Shown in pieces: positions 8,785 through 18,155 of a DNA stretch of 64,000 nucleotides. Source of the DNA: Pseudomonadota bacterium. GTDB lineage: Bacteria; Desulfobacterota; Binatia; Binatales; Binataceae. Below the pieces are notes generated by a model that saw nothing but the letters and a program-made list of their open reading frames with translations, made no database searches and was not told the origin of the DNA. The position numbers and the translations under genes are program-made. The DNA is taken from positions 62,001 to 126,000 of the forward strand of contig JAJPHZ010000027.1 of the NCBI GenBank assembly GCA_021325025.1, read 5' to 3'. Positions within the stretch are counted from its first letter, which is position 1. Every line of letters begins with the position of its first letter.

Positions 8785-8904
8785 ACGCTCTTTGCGCTAT
8801 CCGATGGCATCGCGCCATTCAAGCGCTGCGGCTTGCGGCGCCGCCGTTTCGCGGCTTAGACAGCTGGCGCGCGGCCGCAGCAGGCGGCGGTGAGGAGAGA
8901 ACCA

Positions 8905-9892
8905 ATGCGGCCGATCAAATTTGACGTCCACTTGCCGGCGCTGGGTTTCAATCATGCCCGCACTTTTGCGCAACTGGCCGAAAGCCTGGGCTTTTATTCG
9001 GTCTCCTTCGGCGACCACTTCTTCATGAACATGACGCTGTCGCGCGCCGTGGCGCCCAGTCCCACCACGCCCAAGCTGGAATGCTACACGACCCTGGCCG
9101 CGCTGGCCGCCTTGACCAACAGGGTCCGCCTGCTCACCAATGTGACGCCGATGGGTTTTCGCACGCCCGCGCTGCTGGCCAAGATGTCCTCGACGCTCGA
9201 CGTCATTTCCGGCGGTCGGCTGATCATGGGTTTGGGTACGGGCTGGCTGCGCCAGGAGTTCGACGCCTGCGGCATCGATTTTCCCGACAAACCGCGAGCG
9301 CACCGAGCGCCTGGCGGAAGGAGTAGCGATCCTGAAGTCGATGTGGACGCAAGCGCACACCAATTTTGACGGAAAATACTACAAAGTGATGGGTGGGGTG
9401 AATTTTCCCAAGCCGCTCCAGAAGCCGCATCCGCCGATCATGCTGGGCGGGTTCCGCAAACCAATCATCGAACTGGCCGCGCGCCAGGCCGACATCGTCA
9501 ACCTGGTGCCGCCCGGCCGCTCCGACATGGGCCAGCTCAACTACGACGCCGCGCGCTTCAAGACCAAGCTGGCGGAGCTTAAAAATCACGTCCGCGCTGC
9601 CGGCCGCGATCCTCGCGCGATCGAGCTGTCAACTTTCTCCTTCGTGCTGATCGCCCGCGACAAGCGCGAGACCGACGCAATGCTCAACTCGGTGGCCGAC
9701 AGTGTCGGGTTTGCCAGTGCGCAGGTGCTCCAGTCGCCGATGGTGCTGGCAGGCACGCCGACCGAGCTGCGCGGCCTGATCCGCCACTGGATCGAGGAGC
9801 TGGGTACGACCTTCTTCTGCTGCGTGTTTCTCAATCGCTCCTCGATGAAGCTGTTTGCCGAGCAGGTGATGCCGGAATTCGCGGCCGGATAA
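8905..9892 (+). pseudogene. LLM-class flavin/F420 oxidoreductase, frameshifted
   Basis: Two open frames together make one luciferase-like monooxygenase. The first begins at the ATG at 8905 (GAGGAG ahead) and covers the N-terminal barrel, including DHFFMN, LTNVTPMGFRTPALLAKMSSTLDVISGGR and GLGTGWLRQEFDACGIDFPDK. The second continues from about 9294 one base out of phase with RERTERLAEGVAILKSMW and the conserved KPLQKPHPPIMLGG. Removing one C from the CC at 9292-9293 joins them into a normal protein of about 329 residues. Either a real inactivating insertion or an assembly/sequencing error. Related to intact LLM proteins elsewhere in the window. Confidence 0.85.
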
Positions 9893-9946
9893 GCATGAGG
9901 GCCAGGAGGGGCGCGTATTGAGTCTATTCGATCAGGGCGTCCTCGC

Positions 9947-10699
9947 TTAGTTGTTTATCGGAATTTTACGGTTAATGCGGGTCAGGAACTTGCCATCGCG
10001 CTCGACTTCGCGGTCGATCGCGGCAAGCTCGTTGGGCGTCAGCAAATGCAATGTGCCCTTGTAGGTAAGTTCAACATGCCCGTCGCCGCTGCGGTAGCTG
10101 TATGCATACACGCGGGCGGCCAGTTGTTGGGGGTTGATCAGGGTCAGCCGCGTTACTTCCTGTTGACGCTGGGGTGGTGCGCAACTTTTGCAGATCGAGT
10201 CGATGCGGAACTCGATGCTGCGGGAATTCAGAACCTTTACCCCGGTCTTGACCACAGGCCACTGCGGGTTGCCGTACACATTGGTTTTGATAAACACCAC
10301 GCCATTGCGTTCGCCAAAGTAGTAGCTGTCGGGGACCACCGCCATCGTTACTTCTCTCATCTCGCCGGGAGGCGCTTGAACCCGCAAATGCCCGCCCCAG
10401 CTTCCGACGAAGCCGCTATCGGCTTTGGGCAGGTACATCAGGTTGGCTGATGGCAAATCCGTGCTGGCGGCGTGCCAGCTATGAGGACGCACCGACGGGG
10501 CGGCCTCAAGCAGTTCCGCGCTTTGCCGATGGCCTGCAAACCAGACCGCGGCCGCGACCGCCAGGATAGCGGCCAGGCAAGCAGCCGGAATCAGAAACAG
10601 CTTTTTGAGCGGCGAAGATTCGGGGTCAGCCGTGAACGAGCCGGCGCGTGCACCGCAGCGCGGGCAGTTTGCCCCGTATGAACCGACATAGCGCCACAT
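9947..10699 (-). CDS. zinc-ribbon membrane-anchored protein, hypothetical
   Basis: 250 residues. The N terminus has a CPRCG knuckle near residues 12-16, then one transmembrane helix at about 35-57 (FLIPAACLAAILAVAAAVWF). The rest is a probably extracytoplasmic domain with a second cysteine pair, CKSC, and a final mixed helical segment (LTPNELAAIDREVERDGKF). The fold is not recognised. I start at the ATG at 10699; three extra codons to a TTG are possible. The start is 69 bases downstream of a TATAAT box on this strand. Downstream it converges with the frameshifted LLM gene. Confidence 0.7.
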   Translation of the reverse strand: MWRYVGSYGANCPRCGARAGSFTADPESSPLKKLFLIPAACLAAILAVAAAVWFAGHRQSAELLEAAPSVRPHSWHAASTDLPSANLMYLPKADSGFVGSWGGHLRVQAPPGEMREVTMAVVPDSYYFGERNGVVFIKTNVYGNPQWPVVKTGVKVLNSRSIEFRIDSICKSCAPPQRQQEVTRLTLINPQQLAARVYAYSYRSGDGHVELTYKGTLHLLTPNELAAIDREVERDGKFLTRINRKIPINN

Positions 10700-10767
10700 T
10701 TGGTACAAAACATCGATCCAGGGCCATGCAGCTTCTAGCCGCAGGCAACTCCCGTAAGGATGGATTC

Positions 10768-10773
10768 ATTATA
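10768..10773 (-). promoter_or_regulatory. candidate -10 box (TATAAT)
   Basis: A perfect TATAAT on the minus strand, 69 bases upstream of the zinc-ribbon protein ATG. No good TTGACA-like -35 is found at the 16-18 base spacing, so this is tentative. A 10-base palindrome (CCACCGGTGG, 10776-10785) lies just upstream and could be an operator or chance. Confidence 0.3.
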
Positions 10774-10831
10774 CACCACCGGTGGCCGGCGCGAGCCAGC
10801 CTACGCCGAACCCATGTTGTGGTCGCGAGAC

Positions 10832-12061
10832 TCAACGCCGTGCCTGGGTCGAGCCCGGGCTCTCAATCGTGTAGCGGACAATCTCACCGTCGCTCAGTTC
10901 GGTGCTGAAGACGCTGACGACCAGGTCGTCGGTGGTCAGCCCCGACGTGATTTCCGCGTAATTCGGCTGGATGATCCCGGTCGAGACCGGGGTCCTTACC
11001 AACCGGCCGTTTCTGACCGTGAAGACCACCGTCCGTCCGGCCTCGTTGCCAACGGCCCGCGCGGGCAAGCGCAGGGCGTGCGGGTGGGAGAGCAAGTCCA
11101 GCTTCACGCGCGCGTACATGCGCGGATAAAGTACGCTGCCGGGATTGGCGATGTCGATCTCGACCAGCATCGTGCGCGTCGTCAGGTCCAAGGCCGACGC
11201 ATAGCGCGTGACCGAGCTGCTGACCACGTAGCCCGGCACTTCGTCGAAGCTCAACGTCGCCGGTGTGCCCTGCCGGATGTAATGGCACCATTGCCCGGGC
11301 ACGTACACATAGACGCGCAGCTTGTCCAGCCGGGCGATGGTGAGAATCGGACCGCCGCCGGTGCGGTGTCCGCCGGCGCCTTCGGTGGCCCCGGGAGAGA
11401 TCAGCGCGGAGCTTTCGTCGACGCCGATATCGCCGCCGCCAGCGCGGACCAGCGCGCCCGGGTCGGCGAAGCGTCCCGTGATGACGCCGTCGAAGGGCGC
11501 GACGATCTTCGTATAGCCGACCATTGTCTCCAGCGTCTGGACCGCGGCCTGGGCCTGTCTGTAGGCGGCATAGGCCGCATCGACGTCCTGCTGCGCCACC
11601 AGCCGTTTGTCGGATTCTTGCACCCGTTTGATGCGCTCGTAGGTGATTCTCTGGATCGCCAGATTGGCCCGGGCCCGCGCCAGGTTGGAATCGAGCTCCG
11701 GCACTTCGATGATCGCGAGCACCTGGTCGGCCCTTACGCGATCGCCCTTGTCCACCGCCATTGACTTGAGGTAGCCGGTTACCTTGGCGTGCAGCGCCGC
11801 TTCATAGAATCCGACCAGATCACCGGGCAGTTCAACGCTCATGGTCATCGCGCCGCGCTGCGGATGAATCACGCGCACCATGGGATCGGGTGGCGCTGGA
11901 GGACGCGAATCGTCCTGGCGGCAAGCACCGAGCATCGCAGCCCCCAGTACCGCGAGCAGCGTTACCAAGCGCGCTTTCGATGTTACGTATCGCCCCGCTC
12001 CTGTGTCCCGATGAATCATCTTGGTGATGCGCTCCGTGACCGCAAGCTCACAGGTTTTCAT
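10832..12061 (-). CDS. RND efflux periplasmic adaptor (membrane fusion lipoprotein)
   Basis: 409 residues. A lipoprotein signal ends at LGAC near residue 47, so it is probably inner-membrane anchored by lipid. The order is barrel-sandwich half-motif (AALHAKVTGYLKSMAVDKGDRVRADQVLA), a coiled-coil hairpin (residues 125-180), the second lipoyl half with APFDGVITGRFADPGALV, then beta-barrel and membrane-proximal domains. It bridges the RND permease to an outer-membrane channel. Its ATG overlaps the permease stop by 14 bases, indicating translational coupling. No TolC gene follows, so it must borrow a channel. Substrate unknown. Confidence 0.9.
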   Translation of the reverse strand: MKTCELAVTERITKMIHRDTGAGRYVTSKARLVTLLAVLGAAMLGACRQDDSRPPAPPDPMVRVIHPQRGAMTMSVELPGDLVGFYEAALHAKVTGYLKSMAVDKGDRVRADQVLAIIEVPELDSNLARARANLAIQRITYERIKRVQESDKRLVAQQDVDAAYAAYRQAQAAVQTLETMVGYTKIVAPFDGVITGRFADPGALVRAGGGDIGVDESSALISPGATEGAGGHRTGGGPILTIARLDKLRVYVYVPGQWCHYIRQGTPATLSFDEVPGYVVSSSVTRYASALDLTTRTMLVEIDIANPGSVLYPRMYARVKLDLLSHPHALRLPARAVGNEAGRTVVFTVRNGRLVRTPVSTGIIQPNYAEITSGLTTDDLVVSVFSTELSDGEIVRYTIESPGSTQARR

Positions 12062-15000
12062 CTGTGCGGTCCTGCGCCGGCTTTGCCTTCAGCGAATAGA
12101 AAAGTTCCCACAGACTCGGCACAAGAAACAGGGTCATGACCAGGGAGACGGCGAGGCCGCCGATTACCGAGCGGGCCAGAGGCGCCGAGGCTTCGGAGCC
12201 GGCTTCCAGCTTCATAGCCAGCGGCGCGAGGCCGGCGATCGTGGCGAAGGAAGTCATCAGTATCGGGCGCATCCGGACGCGCGCGGCCTCCACCGCGGCG
12301 TGGCGCAGGCTTTGTCCTTCACGGCGCCGCTCGTTGGCGAAATCGATCAGCAGGATGGCATTGGATACGACGATTCCAATCATCACGATCACACCCATCA
12401 TCGACTCGATATTGATCGTCGTGTTTGTTGCCCACAGCATCCATACCACACCGATCATGCCCATCGGCACCGAGAAGAGAAAGATGAACGGATCCAGCCA
12501 GGAACGGCTCTGGGCCACGCCGACCAGGTAGACGACCATCACGGCCAGCAGGAAGCCGCCTCGCATGCTGGCGAAAGTCTTTTGCATATTTTCCACCGAG
12601 CCGCGGAAATACACCGTGATGTTAGGCGGCGGCTGCAGATGGGAAAGCGCACCCCTAACCGCGTCGAGCGTGCCGCCCCAGTCGCTGGTGCGGGGCGAAA
12701 TCAGGACGTCCACCACGCGCTGGATGTTGTAATGGTCGGCTTCGGAGGGATAGCGCGTACGCCTGAGTGTGGCGACTTCGCCCAGCAGTATCGACTGTTC
12801 GTGGCCCCGCGCACCGTCGCGCCGCGCCGATGCGCCGCTGTAGTGATAATCCTCGAAATTCGACGCAAGACGGGTTCCCACGGGAATGTCCATCAGGGTC
12901 TGGAACGAGTCGATATCGTGCTCGTGGTACTGGGCGCTCAGGTAATAATCGTCGCCGTTGCGCGGATCGATCCAGATCGAAGGCTGAATCATGTCGTTGC
13001 TGTTAAGCGCGGTGATCAGGTTAGTGATGACGGAGCGCTGCGTGATGCCGAGGCGAGCGGCTTTGGTGCGATCGACATCGATCTCAACGGTGGGATAGTC
13101 TGCGACCTGCTTGAGCATCATCTGCCCCACCTGCGGCAGCGTCCGCAGCCGCTCCTGGATTTGGCGCGCGAAGGCGAACATCGGCCCGTAATCCTCGGTC
13201 ATTGGCGCGCTGAGCTGCACGTCGATCGGGGCCAGGGCGCCAAAGTCAAGGACGGCGTCGATGATGCTGCCGGAACTGAAAAATGTCCGTACCTCGGGAA
13301 GCTCGCGCTCAAGCGCCTCGCGCACCGCGCTCTCGTAGTAGGCCGTGGGGCGCCGATGCCCGCTGCGCAGCGCGACCAGCAACTGGCCGGTATCTTCCCC
13401 GGAGTTGGGCGTATACAGCGCCGAGACGTTGGGCACCACGCCCAGATTGGCAATCACGTTCTCCAGATCGCGCGGTGGAATGATGCGATGGATGATATCG
13501 TTGATGCGCCGGGCGGCGGCCTCGGTCAGTTCCAGACGCGTGCCGGCGGGTGTCGCCATGTTGATTACGAATTTGCCGGCGTCGGTCTGCGGGAACATCC
13601 TGGTGCCGAGGCGCGGAAACATCAGCATCGAGACCGCGAACAGCCCCATCGTCAAGCCAATCACGGCCGCCTTGTGGTTCATCGTGCGATCCAGCAGCAC
13701 GGCGAAACGCGCGGCGAATCGCTCGTAGCCACGGTCGAAGGTGGCCAGCGGGCCACGGCGCATGTCCACGCCGCTCGCCCGCCGCTGCGCCGCCTCGTGT
13801 GCCTCTTGAGGGCTGAGCCAGCGGGCGCAGTAGATCGGTATGATCGACATCGAAACCATGTACGATGCCACCATCGCAAACAGCACCGCGAGGGCCAGCG
13901 CGATGAAGAGCTGCTTGCTCACCCCGTACAAGAACACCACCGGCAGGAACACCACGATCGTGCTAAGGGTCGAAGCCAGCACTGCATAAGTGACCTCCTC
14001 GGCGCCCTCGGCCGCCGCCTGCGGCGGCGTCTTGCCCAGTGCAAGGTGGCGATTGATGTTCTCGAGTACCACCGTGGAGTCGTCCACCAGCCGTCCGATG
14101 GCGAGCGTAAAGCCGCCGAGGGTCATGAGGTTGATGCTCTGTTTGCACACCGCCAGCCCGACCAGTCCCGCCAAAATGGACAACGGGATGGACAGGAAAA
14201 TTGCGAACGTGGACCGAAAGCTGCCCAGGAACAAAAGGATCATCAGCGAGGCCAGCAGGGCACCGGAGAGCGCTTCGTGCTCCAGTGCGTGCACGGCGTT
14301 AAGTATGGTGTCTTCCTGGCTGAAGAGCGTTCCGACCTTCATGTTGGCGGGCAGACCGGTGACCAGCGAGATGGCGCTCTTGACCCCGTTGATAACTTCC
14401 AGCGTGTTGGCGCCGGTCTGCTTGAAGATCGGTATGTAGACCGACGGCTTTCCGTTAATCAGCACCTTGTTGTACTGGATCTGCGCCGCGTAGCGTGCCT
14501 CGCCCACGTCACGCAGATAGGCGGGAGCCTGGCCGGGGCCGATTTTGATCGGAACGTGGTCGAGGTCCCCGGGCGTGGGAATCTGTCCGTTGGCATAGAT
14601 GTACCAATCGTAGGGACCGATCTTGGCATCGCCGGCCGGCAGAATCTGGTTGGTGGCGTTGATTGCGTTGGTGACATCGCGCAACGTCATACCCTGGGCC
14701 TGGAGCTTCTGGCGGTCCAGGTACGCCATGATTTGCCGGATCTTTCCGCCGAACGGGTAGGGCACCGATGCGCCCTGCACGGTCGCCATGAAGTTGCGCA
14801 CGTTGTATCGAGCTGCATTCTGCAGTTCAGTCTCATCGTAGGGCCCCGATACCGTCACCAGAATGACCGGAATCGACGATGAGGCATTGTATTGCAGCAC
14901 CAGCGGCGGCAGCGTGCCGGGCGGCATCAGGCCCAAATCGCCCATCGCCAGAGTCGCCAGATTGGCCGCGCCCACTCCGATATCGACGTCCGGGTGAAAG

Positions 15001-15275
15001 TACACGGTAATCGCGCTGACACCCGGGATGGACCGCGACTCGATGTGTTCAATGCCGTTGCCGAGCGTGAAAAACCGCTCGTAGCGGCTGGTGATGTCCT
15101 GCTCCATCGCCAGCGGCGCGAAGCCCGGATAAAAGGTCGCAACCACCGCGGCCTTGATATGCAGGCGTGGGAAGACGTCGATTGGCATCTGCTCGAACGC
15201 CATCACCCCGAGGACCGCGGTCAACAGTGCAATTACAATGATCAGATGCGGGTTGCGAAGCGAAAACCTTGGCAT
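12048..15275 (-). CDS. RND-family efflux permease
   Basis: 1075 residues, the normal length for AcrB/MdtB-like inner-membrane pumps. The first membrane helix starts at residue 9, a large periplasmic loop follows (about 35-330), then the membrane block with AIGRLVDDSTVVLENINRH on TM4 carrying the proton-relay Asp pair, a second large periplasmic loop, and a final six-helix block ending in LVPSLWELFYSL. Lacking the heavy-metal DFG motif, it is closer to the HAE/NFE drug or hydrophobe exporters. First gene of a two-gene operon with the adaptor. The ribosome-binding site is weak. Confidence 0.92.
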   Translation of the reverse strand: MPRFSLRNPHLIIVIALLTAVLGVMAFEQMPIDVFPRLHIKAAVVATFYPGFAPLAMEQDITSRYERFFTLGNGIEHIESRSIPGVSAITVYFHPDVDIGVGAANLATLAMGDLGLMPPGTLPPLVLQYNASSSIPVILVTVSGPYDETELQNAARYNVRNFMATVQGASVPYPFGGKIRQIMAYLDRQKLQAQGMTLRDVTNAINATNQILPAGDAKIGPYDWYIYANGQIPTPGDLDHVPIKIGPGQAPAYLRDVGEARYAAQIQYNKVLINGKPSVYIPIFKQTGANTLEVINGVKSAISLVTGLPANMKVGTLFSQEDTILNAVHALEHEALSGALLASLMILLFLGSFRSTFAIFLSIPLSILAGLVGLAVCKQSINLMTLGGFTLAIGRLVDDSTVVLENINRHLALGKTPPQAAAEGAEEVTYAVLASTLSTIVVFLPVVFLYGVSKQLFIALALAVLFAMVASYMVSMSIIPIYCARWLSPQEAHEAAQRRASGVDMRRGPLATFDRGYERFAARFAVLLDRTMNHKAAVIGLTMGLFAVSMLMFPRLGTRMFPQTDAGKFVINMATPAGTRLELTEAAARRINDIIHRIIPPRDLENVIANLGVVPNVSALYTPNSGEDTGQLLVALRSGHRRPTAYYESAVREALERELPEVRTFFSSGSIIDAVLDFGALAPIDVQLSAPMTEDYGPMFAFARQIQERLRTLPQVGQMMLKQVADYPTVEIDVDRTKAARLGITQRSVITNLITALNSNDMIQPSIWIDPRNGDDYYLSAQYHEHDIDSFQTLMDIPVGTRLASNFEDYHYSGASARRDGARGHEQSILLGEVATLRRTRYPSEADHYNIQRVVDVLISPRTSDWGGTLDAVRGALSHLQPPPNITVYFRGSVENMQKTFASMRGGFLLAVMVVYLVGVAQSRSWLDPFIFLFSVPMGMIGVVWMLWATNTTINIESMMGVIVMIGIVVSNAILLIDFANERRREGQSLRHAAVEAARVRMRPILMTSFATIAGLAPLAMKLEAGSEASAPLARSVIGGLAVSLVMTLFLVPSLWELFYSLKAKPAQDRTDENL

Positions 15276-15444
15276 GGCTTCTACTGTGGCGGTATCCCGC
15301 CCCTCCCCTCTACGTATCGAGCGTGGCTTCCCCCCGGCGGCACATCTATCGGCCTAAGCCTTCAAGTACATTGAAACAGAATGGGCGTTGAAGGGAATCC
15401 AACTTTGGTTTCACCGTGCGCTACTTTGCGATACAAACGACGCT

Positions 15445-15702
15445 ATGAAATGCACCCACGCCGCTGCGCTAGTCTTGGCCGCCTGGTATCTGCTGGTGGC
15501 GCCGACCACCAATGGCAAGACCAGAGTGGACGCCCCGATGAACCAGTGGAAACAGTCGGGCCCCTACGACAGTCAGGATGACTGCGAGGCAACCCGCAAG
15601 CAGATAGTGGCAATCGCCAGCGGCGTCGGTTCCAAGGCGCCGCCCGGCAGCGTATGGGCCAAGTGCCTGCAGGACAACGACCCCAGCCTCAAACCGAAGT
15701 AG
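15445..15702 (+). CDS. small exported protein with paired cysteines
   Basis: 85 residues. An N-terminal signal-like helix (MKCTHAAALVLAAWYLLVAP) is followed by a short mature domain with W-K-Q-S-G-P-Y-D-S-Q-D-D-C-E and a C-terminal W-A-K-C-L-Q-D-N-D-P-S-L-K-P. The two cysteines about 35 residues apart probably form a disulfide. The 'F/Y-D-S-x-x-x-C-E ... C...DDP' layout is recurrent in small periplasmic proteins, but I know no function. Start set at the ATG at 15445 because the signal peptide begins there; the frame is open further upstream. It is flanked by the RND operon (divergent) and the epimerase (convergent). Confidence 0.65.
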   Translation: MKCTHAAALVLAAWYLLVAPTTNGKTRVDAPMNQWKQSGPYDSQDDCEATRKQIVAIASGVGSKAPPGSVWAKCLQDNDPSLKPK

Positions 15703-15724
15703 GCACGCGATTTGCGCCCGTGGC

Positions 15725-16819
15725 TTAGCGGTTGCGATGGTCGCGCCGCAGGCCCGGGGTCTTGGGATGGGGATAGGGATGGGCGCTGGGGCCGGGCTTT
15801 TTGACTTCGACCTCCGCCATCCGCTGCTGATATTCCCTGGCGATGGCCGCCCATCGATCCTCGGCGTCATAGTCGAACGGGTCGAGCAGGCGGCTCTCCA
15901 TGTCGCCGCCGTATTGCAGCGGATGGTCGAGGTACCAGCGCACGGTTCTTTGCACCGCTTCGACGCTGCCCACCACGTCGCGATAACCCAACTGATGGCG
16001 GAGCTTGAAAATGTCCACCATTCCGTGGTGATGCGGCAGCAGGGCGCCGGCGCGCACCGGCACGCTGCCCGGTACGCCTACGATCTCCAAGTCGTAGTTC
16101 ATGGCGCGCGCGATCACCTCGACCAACTGCCGCATCGTCAGTTGAATCTCGTCGCCGCAGTTGTATGCCTGCCCGGCCGACGCGTGGGGCTGATCGACCG
16201 CGAGCAGCACCGCATGCGCCAGGTTCTCCGCGTAGCCGTGCGTCATCAGGGCCAGCCCGTTGTCGGGCAGCAGGATGAACTTACGCCGGTCCAGGATGCG
16301 CCGGATGATCGACCATTCGCGCGGCACCAACTGGTAGGGCCCGTACACGTAGGGGTAGCGGAAGATGGCCGCATCGGGATGGCAGCGCAGCACCTCGCGC
16401 TCGGTGGTCGCGATCAGGTAGCCGAAGCGTTCGTCCGCCTCGTTGTCGACCAGCGGCGCGTCCTCGGGAATCGGCACCGGCAATCCAGTCGGAAAATTCG
16501 CCTTTGAGTTATAATACCCGCGGTAGCAGGGCACGCCGCCGATCGAGATGAAGCGCGCCGTCTTTCCCACCGTCGCTTCGGCCACAAAGCGGATTCGCCC
16601 ATAGGTCGCCAGCACCAGGTCGAAGCTGCGCCCGGCCAGCGCCTGATCCAGCGTCTGGCGAAAATGCGGGTCGGCGTGGATGTGCTCGATCTCGGCGCCG
16701 ATCTCGGGAACTTCATGGGTGCCGCGATGCAGGATCGCGACCTCGTAGCCGCGCCGGCGCAGGCCGTTGACCAGAAAGGGTCCGGTGGGACCGGTTCCTC
16801 CTACTACCAGTGCCTTCAT
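15725..16819 (-). CDS. NAD-dependent epimerase/dehydratase family protein
   Basis: 364 residues of the extended short-chain dehydrogenase type. The N-terminal Rossmann motif is GGTGPTGPFLVNGL, and a FRYPYVYGPYQLVP segment lies at the substrate domain. The catalytic YxxxK is not plain: a Ser/Tyr region appears around GGVPCYRGYYNSK, so this may be an atypical or non-epimerase member, similar to CSP41-like RNA/nucleotide-sugar relatives. The ATG at 16819 is preceded by GGAG and starts directly at the Rossmann strand; a longer frame upstream is Arg/Pro-rich and unlikely. It is divergent from the CoA transferase across 120 bases. Confidence 0.82.
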   Translation of the reverse strand: MKALVVGGTGPTGPFLVNGLRRRGYEVAILHRGTHEVPEIGAEIEHIHADPHFRQTLDQALAGRSFDLVLATYGRIRFVAEATVGKTARFISIGGVPCYRGYYNSKANFPTGLPVPIPEDAPLVDNEADERFGYLIATTEREVLRCHPDAAIFRYPYVYGPYQLVPREWSIIRRILDRRKFILLPDNGLALMTHGYAENLAHAVLLAVDQPHASAGQAYNCGDEIQLTMRQLVEVIARAMNYDLEIVGVPGSVPVRAGALLPHHHGMVDIFKLRHQLGYRDVVGSVEAVQRTVRWYLDHPLQYGGDMESRLLDPFDYDAEDRWAAIAREYQQRMAEVEVKKPGPSAHPYPHPKTPGLRRDHRNR

Positions 16820-16939
16820 TGTCACTCCGCACGTCGCTGTCTGTCTGGCAGGATGAATTAGCCGTTTGCCCGCCGGGTTGCAAAGCCGCGCCCCGGGTGT
16901 AGACTCGCGGCGATCGGACACGCAGCCCGGAGGTTGACC

Positions 16940-18136
16940 ATGAACAAGGCTCTGGCAGGCGTTAAGATTCTGGACCTTACCCAATTCGAAGCCGGCACCT
17001 CGTGCACGGAAATCCTGGCTTGGCTCGGCGCCGACGTCATCAAACTGGAAAGTCCCGGCGGGGGCGATCAGGGGCGCTGGATGGCGACTGAAAAGCCGGG
17101 CCTGGACTCCTACTATTTCATCCTGCTCAACGCCAACAAGCGCAGCATCACGCTCAATCTCAAGGACGAGCGCGGCCAGGCGATGTTCCTGGAACTGGTC
17201 AACAAGGTCGACGTGCTGGCCGAGAACTTCTCGCCCGGCACGCTGGAGAGCTTCGGGTTGGGCTACGAGGTGCTGCGCGCGGCCAATCCGCGGCTGATCT
17301 ACCTGACCATCAAGGGCTTTGGCACCTACGGACCCTACAGCGAGTATAAGAGCTTTGACATGATTGCTCAGGCCACCGGCGGCGCGATGTCGATCACCGG
17401 TTTTCCCGGCTCACCGCCGCTCAAGCCCGGCCCCACCATCGGCGACACCGGCACAGGCATCCATGCGGCGCTGGGTGTGTTGGCCGCCTACATCCAGCGC
17501 GGTGCCACCGGCAAGGGGCAGAAGGTGGAGGTCGCGATGCAGGACGCGGTGGTCAACTACGTGCGGGTACCGATGATGGGCAGCTACGTGACGCAAAAGC
17601 CGGTGCGGCGGATGGGCAACAAGCTCGGCCCCGGCATCAGCGACATCTACAAGTGCGCGCCCGGCGGCGACGACGATTACGTGTTCATGCTGACCACCAA
17701 CGAGGAGATGTGGCGCTCGCTGTGCGGCGCGATGGGCCGCCCGGAGTTGGCCGCCGACCCGCGCTTCGCCAATCCCAAGGCGCGTGCCAAAAACAACGAG
17801 GAACTGGCCGCGCTGCTCGATGAATGGACCGCGCAGCACACCAAGCACGAAGTGATGCAGATCCTCGGCAAGGCCGGCGTGCCGTGCGGCGCGGTGCTCA
17901 ACACCATCGAGCTGCTGGAGAATCCGCATCTGCGCCAGCGGCGGATGATCGTCGATATCGAGCATCCCGCACGCGGCAAAATCTCCATCCCCGGCTGCCC
18001 GGTGCAGCTCGAAGACTCGCCGGTCGAGGTCAAGAGCGCCCCCCTGCTGGGCCAGCACAATGCCGAGGTCTACGGCCAGATGCTCGGGCTTTCGCCGCAG
18101 CAACTGGAAGACCTCAAGGTGCAGGGCGTCATCTGA
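16940..18136 (+). CDS. CaiB/BaiF family CoA transferase
   Basis: 398 residues of the family III CoA transferases, which swap CoA between carboxylic acids via an aspartyl-CoA thioester anhydride. The N-terminal GVKILDLTQFEAGTSCTEILAWLGADVIKLE is typical. The catalytic Asp position (Asp169 in formyl-CoA transferase) is kept: KSFDMIAQATGG. The glycine loop GFGTYGPYS and a C-terminal LLGQHNAEVYGQMLG are as expected. GGAGG lies 6 bases before the ATG at 16940. It is convergent with the acyl-CoA dehydrogenase-like gene, 20 bases apart. The acyl donor and acceptor are unknown. Confidence 0.92.
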   Translation: MNKALAGVKILDLTQFEAGTSCTEILAWLGADVIKLESPGGGDQGRWMATEKPGLDSYYFILLNANKRSITLNLKDERGQAMFLELVNKVDVLAENFSPGTLESFGLGYEVLRAANPRLIYLTIKGFGTYGPYSEYKSFDMIAQATGGAMSITGFPGSPPLKPGPTIGDTGTGIHAALGVLAAYIQRGATGKGQKVEVAMQDAVVNYVRVPMMGSYVTQKPVRRMGNKLGPGISDIYKCAPGGDDDYVFMLTTNEEMWRSLCGAMGRPELAADPRFANPKARAKNNEELAALLDEWTAQHTKHEVMQILGKAGVPCGAVLNTIELLENPHLRQRRMIVDIEHPARGKISIPGCPVQLEDSPVEVKSAPLLGQHNAEVYGQMLGLSPQQLEDLKVQGVI

Positions 18137-18155
18137 GCCCCGAACGATGCCCTGT

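Noticed and set aside
9893-9946. Possible terminator between the broken LLM gene and the zinc-ribbon gene
   Set aside because: No stem of more than about four pairs and no T-run was found.
12021-14882. Long open frame on the plus strand, antisense to the RND permease
   Set aside because: Its protein is rich in His, Gln, Arg and low-complexity runs, has no ribosome-binding site, and mirrors the codons of the permease on the other strand. GC-rich coding DNA commonly leaves such frames.
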